Assembly (NCBI RefSeq): GCF_003672135.1
Contig: NC_039506.1
Coordinates: 22,290,497 to 22,354,496 of the forward strand
Source: Ooceraea biroi
Lineage: Eukaryota > Arthropoda > Insecta > Hymenoptera > Formicidae
DNA length: 64,000 nucleotides
Reading direction: 5' to 3'
The notes under the pieces were generated by a model. It was not told where the DNA came from. It saw only the letters and a program-made list of their open reading frames with translations, and did no database searches. Shown here piece by piece: positions 12,641-22,525 of the stretch; position 1 is the first letter of the stretch; every line of letters starts with the position of its first letter. The position numbers were made by a program, and so were the translations under genes.

Positions 12641-12674
12641 ACGAACTTTGTCTCAAAACTTATGGACCGCACTG
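12641..12674 (-). mobile_element. Possible Tc1-like terminal repeat fragment
   Basis: Read on the minus strand, the sequence begins CAGTGCGGTCCATAAGTTTT and continues GAGACAAAG. Many Tc1-like elements begin CAGT..GGTCATAAGTTTTG, so this resembles one terminus. No inverted partner was found upstream, and the AT-rich sequence before it (12180-12640) gives no transposase frame, so it is at best a fragment. Confidence 0.3.
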
Positions 12675-13617
12675 TGTGTATCTGCAATATATACGCGCGT
12701 GCACTCGCTCAAACATTTTCTGTTTTCCGGCACCACGGTATGCGCTGGGAGAGTGAGATTCTCTTCGAATTTCACGTATATCCATAATACATGATCGGGT
12801 TACCATGGGGGAGCATTGTGGCCACTATAGAGACTGCCGCGTTCGTAAACCGAATACTCGCGCGGAAGCGCACCCGCGCCCGTACTTGGAGGCTTGTATA
12901 TTTCTTCCTAATCTTCAACGCGGATTCGGTTAACCCCTATAATATCATCATAATTCCCATGTTACCGCAACTGGACGCGAGCGTACTTGTGTTGCGTACA
13001 CGTCGCAATCTATGTAGCATATTTTCACAAATACGACGCGAGGAAATCGCCGTTGCTCGAAGGAACGAGCGTAAAGAAACAGCCGTAATTCCATTAACTC
13101 GCTTAACGTGTAATGAGTTAATTGCACTTAATTGTCTTTCTGTTTATAGAATGTATAGAGCGTATGAACATAAAAAAAATACAAAACTATCACGTCGCGT
13201 TGTGTGACTGTCTCTGCGGGTTCAATTTTGCGCGCGGTGTATCGTCGGGTTTTATATATTTGCGGGTACAGGTGGATGCGGTATTATGCACTGGAATAAC
13301 GTGACACAACGTTACGGCGCTCCGACACGCACAGATAACGGGAGTTAGAAAATATTTTCGCCTAACGAGCATAGTGAACTTTCATTGTCGTGCTGGTTAT
13401 GAAGCAGAGGCACCTTTCCTGTCGCTCACCAGGCGCAGCAAGTCCGCATTGATATTAATGCGGACCATATAATGCCAGCGGCTATTCATTTGGCCCGGAA
13501 GAGATAATTAGGCAACTGTATATCGCGCAACATAGGGAAATGGAGCGGAAAGTACTCGTTCACTAGCTTACTCGCGTGTCAACATAATCTACTTATCGAT
13601 TAATTAACTTTGAAGAT

Positions 13618-13686
13618 GCAAAGGCGCAGCAGACTAGACGTCGGACTACAGAGGTGGAGGCTGCGGGTTCGCGTCCCATCCTTAGC
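13618..13686 (+). pseudogene. tRNA-like relic (Arg-type resemblance)
   Basis: The stretch reads like a decayed tRNA. GCAAAGG at 13618-13624 pairs with CCTTAGC at 13680-13686 with one mismatch (acceptor stem). Next come GCGCAGC..TAG (D-arm-like), GTCGGACTAC (anticodon-arm-like) and TGCGGGTTCGCGTCCC (T-arm and B-box-like). The general layout matches insect tRNAs with GTCGGACT..GGTTCGAGTCC cores, such as Arg tRNAs. The anticodon stem does not pair and position 8 is not T, so it is probably inactive, or it could be the head of a tRNA-derived SINE. Confidence 0.35.
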
Positions 13687-13700
13687 ATTTTTTCGCGACC

Positions 13701-13787
13701 ATGACGGTGGTCGAGAGCGTTAGACGCTTGACTGTTAAACCTGATCCATACTATCAGTTCGTTCAGGGTTCGATCAAATATTCTTCT
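13701..13787 (+). pseudogene. tRNA-like relic (Ser-type resemblance)
   Basis: TGGTCGAGAGCGTTAGACGC followed by TTGACTGTTAAACC resembles the serine tRNA core (TGGCCGAG..TTAAGGCG..GGACTGCTAATCC). Then comes a longer variable region and GGGTTCGATC, a B-box-like element at 13766-13775. The T-stem's 3' half (AAATA) does not pair and the anticodon stem is broken, so it cannot be functional as written. It starts only 14 bases after the preceding tRNA-like relic. Confidence 0.3.
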
Positions 13788-13886
13788 ATTGTTTATTATA
13801 ACGTACGCATTCATATTATAACGTTCAAGTCTCGCTTCGCTCTCGCTCCAGTAACAATCCTTCGAAAGAATATTTTACCGGAGCGT

Positions 13887-13918
13887 GATCGAACCGAACC
13901 TGCGCTGATAGTGTGAAC
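13887..13918 (-). repeat. Short tRNA-like repeat fragment
   Basis: On the plus strand GATCGAACCGAACC..GATAGTGTGAAC closely resembles GATCGAACCGGACC..GATAGTGTGAAT at 14203-14263, with a deletion between the two blocks. On the minus strand GGTTCGATC is B-box-like. It is probably a shortened copy of the same repeat. Confidence 0.3.
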
Positions 13919-14198
13919 AAGCTTGTGATCAATCCACCATCAGTTCTTTTGCAATTTGTCAATATCGAGTATTGTCTATTAAATGGGTATATAATGTAAA
14001 ATATTCTGCTTCAATTTTTCTATTGATCAAACTAGAATGAACTCACATTTTTCTCATTTTTTTTTTCTCTTCACTTTTTCTATCTTCATTGTTCAGTGCC
14101 ACAGCAATTATGGCTAATTCTTCAACAAAAAATAATTTTCCTTTTTCGGGAAAAAATTATAACGGACTTGACAATGGGAAAATAGAAATGATACTAAA

Positions 14199-14243
14199 CT
14201 GGGATCGAACCGGACCGAGAGCGAATTGCGTTACTGGACCGTG
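14199..14243 (-). pseudogene. tRNA-like relic, truncated (Glu-type resemblance)
   Basis: On the minus strand CACGGTCCAGTAACGCAATT resembles the A-box region of glutamate tRNAs (GGTCTAGTGG). Soon after comes TCCGGTTCGATCCCAG, a good B-box/T-arm-like block. The space between them is too short for an anticodon arm, so this is a truncated tRNA or a SINE head with an internal deletion. Confidence 0.3.
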
Positions 14244-14287
14244 AATGATTTGATAGTGTGAATATTCTAGTAATATGATCGGATCGT

Positions 14288-14358
14288 GAGTAGAGCATGA
14301 ACGGATCGATAGTGTGGGTCTTAATGCCGGAAGCCCGTTGCGGATTTGAATCCTGCTT
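14288..14358 (+). pseudogene. tRNA-like relic (Lys-type resemblance)
   Basis: TAGAGCATGA at 14291-14300 and TCTTAAT at 14319-14325, followed by GTTGCGGATTTGAATCCTGC, resemble the lysine tRNA order (GTAGAGCATGA, CTCTTAATC, GTGGGTTCGAGCCC). About 18 extra bases sit between the first two blocks. It is the weakest of the set and would not be called without its tRNA-like neighbours. Confidence 0.22.
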
Positions 14359-15832
14359 TTGGAAGTGTGTACTAGTGACGGCACAGTTAAACATCGATCG
14401 CTAACGTAAACTTGATAGATGCAACAGTCATGTAAAATTGATTGTCGACGAATACGTCGTATCTGTTTATCAACGAATGTTTGCGAATCTAGGCCTCGCG
14501 CACGCGTTATGCGTTTACGCGTCGTCCGCTCGTTAAATTCACTACACGAAATCGTTATTAATGCCGCGTGCACGTCGCGTGTCCGCGTGCCGTTGCTCGC
14601 CTTGCACGACGTGTAAAAGTGCAGGATTCGGCGTCAATATATCGATTACGTAATGCCAGATTTACGCGAATTGCAGGCGCGGATCCGTAAACGACCGTAC
14701 ACGATGGCGTCGTCTCGTTCGAGATATCGATTCCGGTCCCTGTAGTAAAGACCGGCCGTCGCGACTCACCGGGTCACCGGGTAAAAAGAGCTCTACCTCG
14801 TTGTCCTCCGTTTTCACCCCCGTTCCTCTCTCCGGCTGGCAAGCCCGTTACCGTGGATTACATCACAGATAAAAAGATTGCACCACCGATGGGACCAGTG
14901 GCGTCCATTGCGAGATTGGATCCGATGTTTCACGATCTTTCTGATAATGGCGGCTGGACACACTGACCGGGACACACTGCCGGAATCGTCTTCGGATTAA
15001 TCGATTTGCGCCAGCGATAGCATCCCCGAGACGAGACGGAGAGTACGTTTCGCTTCCTCGATTTCTATTCGCTCGCTAAATGAAAAGAGCTTACGTCGGT
15101 ATCAGCCGAATCGAGGCTTACGGTTTCCTTCGCCGATTGAGGAGCTTTCAATAAAATCGGTGGCCATTATTTTGGCTATTTCGTAACACATAATGTTTGA
15201 TTGCATAATCACTTCATGATTTGCAGCTATTATTATTAACATAAGTGCACTTTATATCTGATTCTCATAATACCGTAGCAAAATTTTGTAGCGTTTCAGT
15301 TGTTAATTTTTTTAGTAAAATTCCAAGACAATTATTGGTCCTTCAGAACTTTTCATCTTCAGACAAATCCGTGCTTCCAGAACTTCTCATCTCTCTCTTT
15401 TTCATAAGAAAAGTTAAACAACTCTACGAACTTTTATTACAATCTGATAGTAATAAGTGATTTAAGTAAAGAACATTTTAATGTAATGTTTGATATTATT
15501 AATACGTCTCTTGTGTGTGTACATGGCAATATTTTCAATAATACCTTTATAACATTAGCCTAATCGATCTTTCTGATTGATGAACTCCAAAAACATAAAA
15601 AATTTTGAAAATATACAAAAATTATCGGATTCATATAGAGCATCGAATTTCCCATCAAAATCACTTGTAGATTCGCAAGAGTAAAGCACGATGAAAGAGT
15701 AGAAATTTTCATGACATCAGAAAAATTACTTTTTACCATCAAAAACTATGTCGCACTAAAAATTACATATCATACAAATCACATGTCCCTTTTTCTCTCG
15801 TCGCGTGTTTCACGTGTAAACGAATTTCGAGG
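14359..15832. other. Stretch without recognisable gene
   Basis: 14400-15130 is CpG-rich; 15170-15830 is AT-rich. The only frames are short and overlapping. Nothing supported was seen. Confidence 0.45.
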
Positions 15833-16066
15833 ATGAGAAGCGAAAGGGATAAAATAACGGATGAAAATCCCGTCGTCCCGTTTAACAAATTTAAGTCAGA
15901 TGATCTAGATACCTCGGAATATAGGATAAAGATCGACGAATTGATAGCAAACCTAACAAAACGAGAGCTTGCACAGAAGGTTGGACTGTTCCTATCATCA
16001 GTAAAGAAGTATCAGTATAGAACACAATCCAACTTTCTGTGCAATCTCGTTGCGAGCAACCTTTGA
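15833..16066 (+). pseudogene. Tc1-like transposase N-terminal relic (HTH)
   Basis: A 77-residue plus-strand frame whose residues 37-60 read IANLTKRELAQKVGLFLSSV then KKYQ. This is the shape of the first helix-turn-helix of Tc1-like transposases ('LSQREIAKKIGRS...'), known from that family. A related minus-strand copy at 29846-29929 reads LTQRELAQKIGRSQSTIKK. The DNA also folds back: 15962-15991 is an imperfect inverted repeat of 16020-16049, so the HTH block exists twice in opposite orientation within 90 bases. No DDE catalytic part is present. The stretch before residue 37 is not recognised. It is unlikely to be a working gene. Confidence 0.45.
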
Positions 16067-16605
16067 TACAGACAATGATGAAGATTAGAATACTCTCGCT
16101 GTAGAGCGGGCGTGACAAAAGTGCTCGCTGCCTACAAGCGAGTGACTGCTTTCTTTTTACCCGAAGTCATGCGGCACTTGCCAGCAATGTTTGACTAGAT
16201 ATCTATTAGCGTAATATAAGTTTTGTAACATTTGGAAATGTTAGAAAAATATACATGTTTTTGTACTACTTATTATAATAAACGATTTAATTAATATAAG
16301 TATATATTTATTGTCAATCTTAATCGTTGATTTTTCAGGATGTAGAAAATACGTTCTTCGCACATAAATTTTATTTTTTGGTGAGTTCTTCGTGTGCATG
16401 GTAAATGCATACACGGATCTGCGAACCTCGCGTGTTCGCGCGCAACCTTTCCTCGCCTGCTGATATATACCGGAGTGGAGTATCGGCCAATTATTTACGC
16501 TTAATGTCGTATTTGCACGGAGCGGCGCGTAGAACAAAGGGCAACGAAGACGAAACGCGGACGGAAAAGCGGGCAGAAAGCTCTTCGCGCAGTAACAGCC
16601 TCCTA

Positions 16606-16839
16606 ATGAAAAGCGAACTGCGGCCGCCGATAAAAATCGAGAACTCGTGCCGTTTGTGGTTGCAACTGGCTGTTTTTGTGAGCTTTTTAAACTCGATAGA
16701 ACCGGTGGCATGGGGATGCCAACGATCGCACAATCGTTCCTCGTGTTTTACCTCGAATCCCGGCAAGCCGCTTCCACCGTACCGAAACGCGCCGCGCGCG
16801 CAGAATTTACGTAATGAAGATATTCAACAAGATGGTTAA
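16606..16839 (+). CDS. Small open frame with signal-peptide-like start (hypothetical)
   Basis: From ATG at 16606 a 77-residue frame starts MKSELRPPIKIENSCR and then has a hydrophobic core, LWLQLAVFVSFL, followed by NSIEPVAWG. This is the layout of a secretory signal, with a possible cleavage after ..VAWG. The rest has two cysteines (GCQRSHNRSSC), a potential N-glycosylation site (NRSS) and a Pro/Arg/Asn-rich end. The same frame is open back to 16405. It could be the first coding exon of a secreted or membrane protein; GTAATG after TTTAC near 16812 is a mediocre donor. No family match is recognised and chance occurrence is quite possible. Confidence 0.2.
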   Translation: MKSELRPPIKIENSCRLWLQLAVFVSFLNSIEPVAWGCQRSHNRSSCFTSNPGKPLPPYRNAPRAQNLRNEDIQQDG

Positions 16840-18983
16840 TGAATTCGCAATGTACGATCTTTACGCGTGCGTATGTATGCGTTAATTTAAGAGGATTTGG
16901 GATGCGCTGAAGACTGTGTTTTTGTTGATGTTCTTTTAAAACGATCTTTAGCAAAAGATTTATACGGTTATGAATCGATTCTGAAATCAAGAAATTGTTC
17001 TCGGTAATTTGCAATAGTCTTGTTTCTCTATATGGAACTATATACGCACGTGCGTGCACGCAACCAACTATAGGATTATAGACCGCGACTGCAGGAGACC
17101 GCTGATTACTTAGCCGCGGTATTAACACGATATTGCCGATGTTGGTAGATTATCGGTATCATAGATGCTCGTATTATTGCAGCGGCTGATTATGCCGCGT
17201 GACGCTCCTCGCCACCGTATCGCCCCCGGAACTGGTTTTCACGGGGAGGCGCGGAGGAACGAAAGCGCATAAACGCACGAACGAGACCTCCCTTCGCCCT
17301 CTTCGCCACCTCACCTCACCATGTACCCGCTCGAAGACGTAAAACTCGGGATTACGGTACGCGGCTCGTTTCGAGATGTTTGCGCGAAAAAAAAGAGGGC
17401 GAAGTTGGTGGATCGTAAAGTTCGAGATTACGCCGTTCGGGCTTAACGGGGCAGAGGCCCCCGCGCGAAATTTGCATGAAACTGTTGTAAGAGATCTCGC
17501 AAGAAAGTGGCAATGAAGGCGCGAGATATATAGGCATCGTTACCGGACTGACGCGAGAGCGAGGCGGGCGTACAAATAGGAGGAGCGCTCCCGGCTCCCG
17601 AAGGAGACGACGACTAGGAGACTAGGAGGCGCGCATCCCGTAAAAATGGGCCGTAAAAAAATTTCGAATGCCGGAGACACGGGAATTAAGGCCGTCGCTT
17701 TTTCGCGCGATGGAAACGCAGCAGCCGCATCTCATTATATCGCGAAGGATCCGTGCGGTTGAATAGGCAGATGCGCGGAGAATCTGCGCACGGCTATACT
17801 CGAGTGAACTGTAATATGTAACGGAAAAAACCAAAAGTCTAAAATGAACCAAACTGTCTTTATGTTTAACAACAAAATATATTTCAAGTATATTTGAAAA
17901 TAATCATAAATTTAGAATACTCAATTACAATTTCAGGATGCCTCTCGGCAACTCAGGATCACCTGTCCTGATACCTGTTTGATAAGAGAGTGCTAGCCGG
18001 AGCACCGAATCGGAGCACCGAATCCGTCCGTCACCGATGATTCGGCATATTTTCGCCATTTTCTAATATTACCGCGACGCTGATTTATAGGACGCCGTGC
18101 GCTAGCACTATCTATCGATCCTAATCTATATTGATTTCAAATCTTTCAGAACGAATGAGCGCGCGGAACTTTACAGTCCTGATAAAGGTATACGGGCTGA
18201 ATTCATTTGCGTCGGCGCTTTTTATTTAAATTCGGAATTATTCTCGTAAAGCATCGCCGTGCAGGAGTATACGCCGCTCGTTCGCATATTAGCTTATGCA
18301 AAGTGGGAGCGCCGTGAGACCCCCTTTCGGAGCACCATTAGGCGAAAATGCAAATAGTGGGCCTCGCATCAGTTACCCTTTCACTCATTCACGTGGGGTG
18401 CGGGAAAATGCAATTTCGCCGAAGATTTGATCGATTGTTGAAAGAGAAAAGTGTCGGTCGAACGCGTCGAAACGCTCTTAAACTCTGACGTTCTCAAACC
18501 GACTGAAACTGGTGCAAATCCGAGCAAATGCAAGAGCACGCGCGCGTAATAACGTTAAATAGCCGGTTGTTACGAAGTAGCTTCTGCGGCTCGCGGGAAT
18601 GCCTGATGCGCGAAAAACTACAGGTCATGATTGCACACCGAGGATCCGCCAAATAGGGCTCGTTCATTTGATGTCCGGCCGCCGTCCGGCGTTTAAGAGA
18701 AAATTATCGAGCTTTTTGCGCATCGATCGTGCTCTTGCTACTTGTTCGCTTGTGTATCCCCCCCGTCCTCCCGCGCACGCGGGGCGTGCTTGGAATATCG
18801 ATCTAGAGTGAACGATCCGAGAGAGGTAATGCGATGCGTAGGTATATCCTACTTGCGTATGTATGTATGTACCGAGTACTCGCGACGACAAAAAGATGAG
18901 TTAACTTGACGTTCTGTCGCTAAGAGTTTTCACGGTTTTCATGAATAATAAATTGAACGCATCGAGTTAAGGTTAGAAGGAAG

Positions 18984-19003
18984 GAGAGAGAGAGAGAGAG
19001 AGA
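18984..19003. repeat. (GA)n microsatellite
   Basis: Uninterrupted GA run of about ten units. Confidence 0.9.
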
Positions 19004-19059
19004 ATGAGAGAGCCGTAAAAATTCGACGTACTTGGATGTACTTATTATCATCGCCGTAT

Positions 19060-19091
19060 CTGCTGCTACTGCTGCTGCTGCTGCTGCTGCT
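19060..19091. repeat. (CTG)n microsatellite
   Basis: CTG trinucleotide run with a single interruption (CTA) after the second unit, so about nine CTG units in all. It is not inside a supported coding frame. Confidence 0.9.
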
Positions 19092-19337
19092 AGTACTCTC
19101 GAACGTGAAAACTTTGACAGCTCAAAGATTATTAAATGAATTTACTGACGCGAAATAAAAGTATAAGGAAAAAGTATAAAATTAAAGAAGTAATGACGCA
19201 AGAAATTTTATATACGGTTTTTGTATTCGTCAAATTAGACTTCTATTAATACAGATATTATTCTCTCATTCTCTTTCTCAATTCTCATATCTTTCGTCAA
19301 GAACATTACACAATGTTCGTCCCCTGTATTTAAAGTA

Positions 19338-20183
19338 CGAGGGTGGTTTGAAAAGTCCGTGCAAAGTCAGAGAGAGGCACCACTGGTGCGTATCGAGGTT
19401 ATTTTCAGTTAGTAGCATCTCTTGGAAGAACATACACCAAGTTTCAGCCAGATCGGTCTATTTCTCTGTGTTTGGCGTTCGTTTGAATCGAGGAAGTCGA
19501 GTGATTTCCAAAAAATGGATAGAAGAGAATTTCATGTGTGATTTCGTGTGTGTGTTGAGGCGTCGTTTCGTCACTGTGGACGAAACATGGATACACCACT
19601 ACACGCCTGAGACCAAGGAACAGTCCAAACAATGGGTTACCAGCGAGGAGTCTGCACCAAAGAAGGCAAAGACCGTTCCTTCGGCCGGGAAGATTATGGC
19701 GACTGTCTTTTGGGATTCGCAAGGAATAATCCTCATCGACTATATGGAAAAGGGTAAAACTACAAGTGCATATTATTCATCGTTATTGAATTTGAAAACT
19801 GAGCTGCAAGAAAAACGTCCACGATTGGCTCACAAAAAGGTCCTTTTCCATCACGACAACGCACCAGCTCACTCCTCTGGAGTTGTGGCCGCAAAATTGA
19901 TGGAATTAAGATTCCAACTCGTTCCGCATGCTCCCTATTCTCCAGATTTGGCTCCCTCGGACTACTACTTGTTCCCCAATATGAAGAAATGGCTAGCGGA
20001 AAGATTTTATTCAAACGAACAGGTGATTACGGAAACGAATGCCTATTTTCAATATCAATAAACTGGAGCAGCGTTGGACGAAGTGTACAAGCCTAAAAGG
20101 AGACTACGTTGAAAAATAAAAAAGGTTTATCCCGAAAAATTAAGTAGTTTTCATTTTTGCACGGACTTTTCAAACCACCCCCG
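19338..20183 (+). mobile_element. Internally deleted mariner (D34D) element
   Basis: The element is bounded by TA on both sides (19336-19337 and 20184-20185). Its ends are near-perfect inverted repeats: CGAGGGTGGTTTGAAAAGTC on the left and CGGGGGTGGTTTGAAAAGTC when the right end is read inverted, continuing CGTGCAAA on both. At 846 bp it is shorter than the ~1.3 kb usual for mariner. The missing part is the DNA-binding half of the transposase. Clean termini imply that it could still have been moved by a transposase supplied elsewhere. Confidence 0.92.
19515..20119 (+). pseudogene. Mariner transposase, N-terminus deleted, frameshifted
   Basis: The catalytic core is well preserved in the frame open to 20061. 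It shows VDETWIHHYTPETKEQSKQW with the first Asp at 19579, HHDNAPAHSS with the second Asp at 19855, and YSPDLAPSDYYLFPNMKKWL with the third Asp at 19960. The last two Asp are separated by 34 residues, the mariner D34D spacing. The original start seems to be ATGGATAGAAGAGAATTT at 19515, but that is in another frame and only a few codons remain before the sequence jumps to the catalytic domain, so both helix-turn-helix units are lost. Near 20058 a frameshift brings a premature stop; the family-typical end (KLEQRWTKC..GDYVEK) follows in the shifted frame to 20119. No functional full-length protein is encoded. Confidence 0.9.
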
Positions 20184-20937
20184 TACTCTGACAACCTGAA
20201 CTGTGATAAAGATTATCAGGTGAACTCCATTTGGCACACTGCCCTCTCGGTTTTAATTGACTAGATGATCAATCAAACAAATATTGTCAAACGTTGTCTT
20301 AAGCAAAACAAAAGAGAGAGAACAAGAAAGAACGATTCAGGCTGTAACCCAAATGCTTTAAAACATTTATTTCTTTCAATAACAAGTATAGTTATTCGCC
20401 AGGTAATTCTAATTCAAAGTAATAATCATCGCGGACATTTATTTCTTTCTTTCTTTTTATTTGAAAGAAGGAAAAGGATAGAAAGTATCTTGAAAAACTT
20501 GAAACGTTAACTGGACTGCAGTTATGAACTCGATTATTTCCACTCTGTATGCCTATCGCAGTGATAACAGTATTACTCCGTGTAGGCGAGCGTGCCCTTA
20601 CAGATAAGTGGGAACTTATCGATCACCCTTCCAAGTACGTTCGTGCGCGTGACATCAACTTACCTCGGTCATTCGGCCAAGTCGCCGATGACTCTTCACG
20701 TATGGCCGGTGCATATTTTATGCACGGCCAGCACGTGAACCAATGAACCATCTCATGTAGCTCCGGTCGTCTGACAAACTGCGGTACGATTTTCGCGTTA
20801 CGCCGTAAAATTTTGGTCGATTGCCGTATGTATTCCCTGTGTAGGGATACCGGTGATCGATGAGCCCGTAGATGCGTGCGGGGCCAGGCGCGTTTGTTTT
20901 AGACTGCACAGTTTTTTTTAGCACAAGCTTTTTTCCT

Positions 20938-20960
20938 CCCCCCCCCCTCTCTCTCTCTCT
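20938..20960. repeat. Poly-C followed by (CT)n
   Basis: About ten C followed by a CT dinucleotide run. Confidence 0.85.
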
Positions 20961-21534
20961 TTATTCCATCCGTCCTCTCTCTTTCTCTATCAACCCCTGC
21001 GGTTGTTCGCCAAGTGCGGGATTAAAAAAACAAACTCGGTAGCTAAAACCGCGTAAACCGTTTGCACCCCCACGCGAATTGTAAACAATGTTGAAAAATC
21101 TAAATGTAAGTAATACCGACACAGCTTCTACATTGCATTCCACGATGATCGGACGCAATCTCGGTCGATTCGCGCGTAAACGTGCAGCGAGTGTCCGTAA
21201 GAGAGAGTCTGCACTTTTTCTCTGGCTGTCTCTCCCGAGTTCGAGTGACAATTAGAAGCAATTTCCGCGAGATAGTTATCTACGCGACGTTTCTCGATTC
21301 GCTCCTCCCGCGGCATACTTAATTACGAAATTAATATACAGCTCCAAGCTTTTTGGAGCGTTCGCTCCTTTATACGATTCCGACGCATCAGAGACGCGGC
21401 GCATTATAAATTTATTAAGCCGCCGAGGACGAGCGCGCCGAGTTTGAGTAGGAGAGCTATAGCGCGCCAGGACATTCCTGCACTATTGGTAACGCAATTT
21501 GTGAAACGCATAATGTTGCTTTTATGTGACACCA

Positions 21535-21552
21535 TACGCGTACGCGTACGCG
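21535..21552. repeat. (TACGCG)3 alternating purine-pyrimidine tract
   Basis: Three exact TACGCG units, flanked by further CGCG and GTGT sequence. The strict alternation is favourable to Z-DNA, but nothing else here indicates a function. Confidence 0.7.
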
Positions 21553-22355
21553 TTCGCGCGCGTAGTGTGTACGCGTAATACGCACCGCGTGTGTGCGCGT
21601 GTGCCAGGAGCAGAGTGTGATAAAGGCGTCTGCGCAGACAGATAAACATTCATTCCGTCCTCCGTTAATTACACACTGCGTTATTTATCACGCTCACGTA
21701 TATAATGCAAGGGTCGAAACGAATTTATACGGCCACGTCGAATTGTACAGTGCATTACTTTCGCGTCGTTCTCATAATTGATGCGATCGGCCTCGGCGTC
21801 GATTCTCAATTAATATTAACGCGCGCCGTTATTAGTGCTGTGAATCATTCGCCTGGCGATCTGTGGGTGGTGCTATTATCTACGAATCGTTTGTGATCGG
21901 TCGCGCCGCCGCCGCTGAGCTAAAACCGACGCTTCGTAAGAACGCGCGCTCGGTTTCCGTGTGACGGATGTGCACGAGTGTTAAAAGCGAAATCGAGGAT
22001 CAGCTGATAAGATTTCTCTGCTGCGATGGACGCGTCGTGATTCAACGGGAATCTGTAACGAACCAATTTAGAGCGAGTGACAGACGAGCGATACTACGAG
22101 GACCCTCGAGTTTTCTATTAACCCGAAAAAAAGGCGTGAGAGGTCATTAGAAATATTCGGATAAGGAAATTCACTGATAAGAAGAGGTCGGGATAGTTCA
22201 TGGGAAAGTTTTCGAGCCCGATGGAGCGAGACCTAACTGTAAGATATATAATCGAGATTTAAGGTGCTAAGTTTATATCGCCAGGGTAAATAACAATTAA
22301 TAATAGACTTTTCTTTCTCTCAATTGATCTGGCAATGTTTATTGGTACTCAATTA

Positions 22356-22396
22356 CACGATGTTTCGACCAAGTATTCGGTCCTTATCAAGTGTAT
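22356..22396 (-). other. Hammerhead-like motif, possible Penelope-like element relic
   Basis: On the minus strand the sequence reads CTTGATAAG, then GACC, an 8-nt loop, GGTC and GAAACATCG. This is the order of a hammerhead ribozyme core (CUGAUGA, stem II, GAAA). Such motifs, often ending in GAAAC-rich sequence, are known in the terminal repeats of Penelope-like retroelements. Here the first core block is altered (TTGATAA instead of CTGATGA), so self-cleavage is unlikely. No reverse transcriptase or GIY-YIG domain was found nearby. The family call is an inference from the motif alone. Confidence 0.35.
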
Positions 22397-22453
22397 ACAA
22401 TATAATTCTTAATAAGTTATTTTCAGTCAACATTTTTTACTTTTGAAGCTTTA

Positions 22454-22525
22454 CGTTAATTTTGGTCCTTTTATATGCAAAACTAAAAACTCTGCCTCGT
22501 AACGCTTACAATACTTTGCACTCAT
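22454..22525 (-). pseudogene. Possible transposase N-terminal fragment
   Basis: The minus-strand peptide MSAKYCKRYEAEFLVLHIKG then PKLT ends in a stop at 22453. The block FLVLHIKGPKLT resembles the opening of Tc1-superfamily transposases seen in insect genomes ('KGPKLTQ..AAK..'), from memory of the family. Only about 24 residues are present, and the hammerhead-like motif lies immediately downstream, so if real it is a truncated fragment. Confidence 0.25.

Larger units (their letters stand above)
16840..19337. other. Stretch without recognisable gene
   Basis: Mixed-composition sequence; AT-rich at 17870-17930, CpG-rich at 17150-17700 and 18300-18800. Apart from the two microsatellites listed separately, no repeat, RNA or coding region is supported. 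Confidence 0.45.
20186..22355. other. Stretch without recognisable gene
   Basis: Mostly CpG-rich from 20540, with a 13/12-bp hairpin (TGGCCGGTGCATA / TATGCACGGCCA) at 20703-20730, a C-run plus (CT)n at 20938-20960, and (TACGCG)3 at 21535-21552 in a longer alternating purine-pyrimidine stretch. No gene is supported. Confidence 0.45.
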
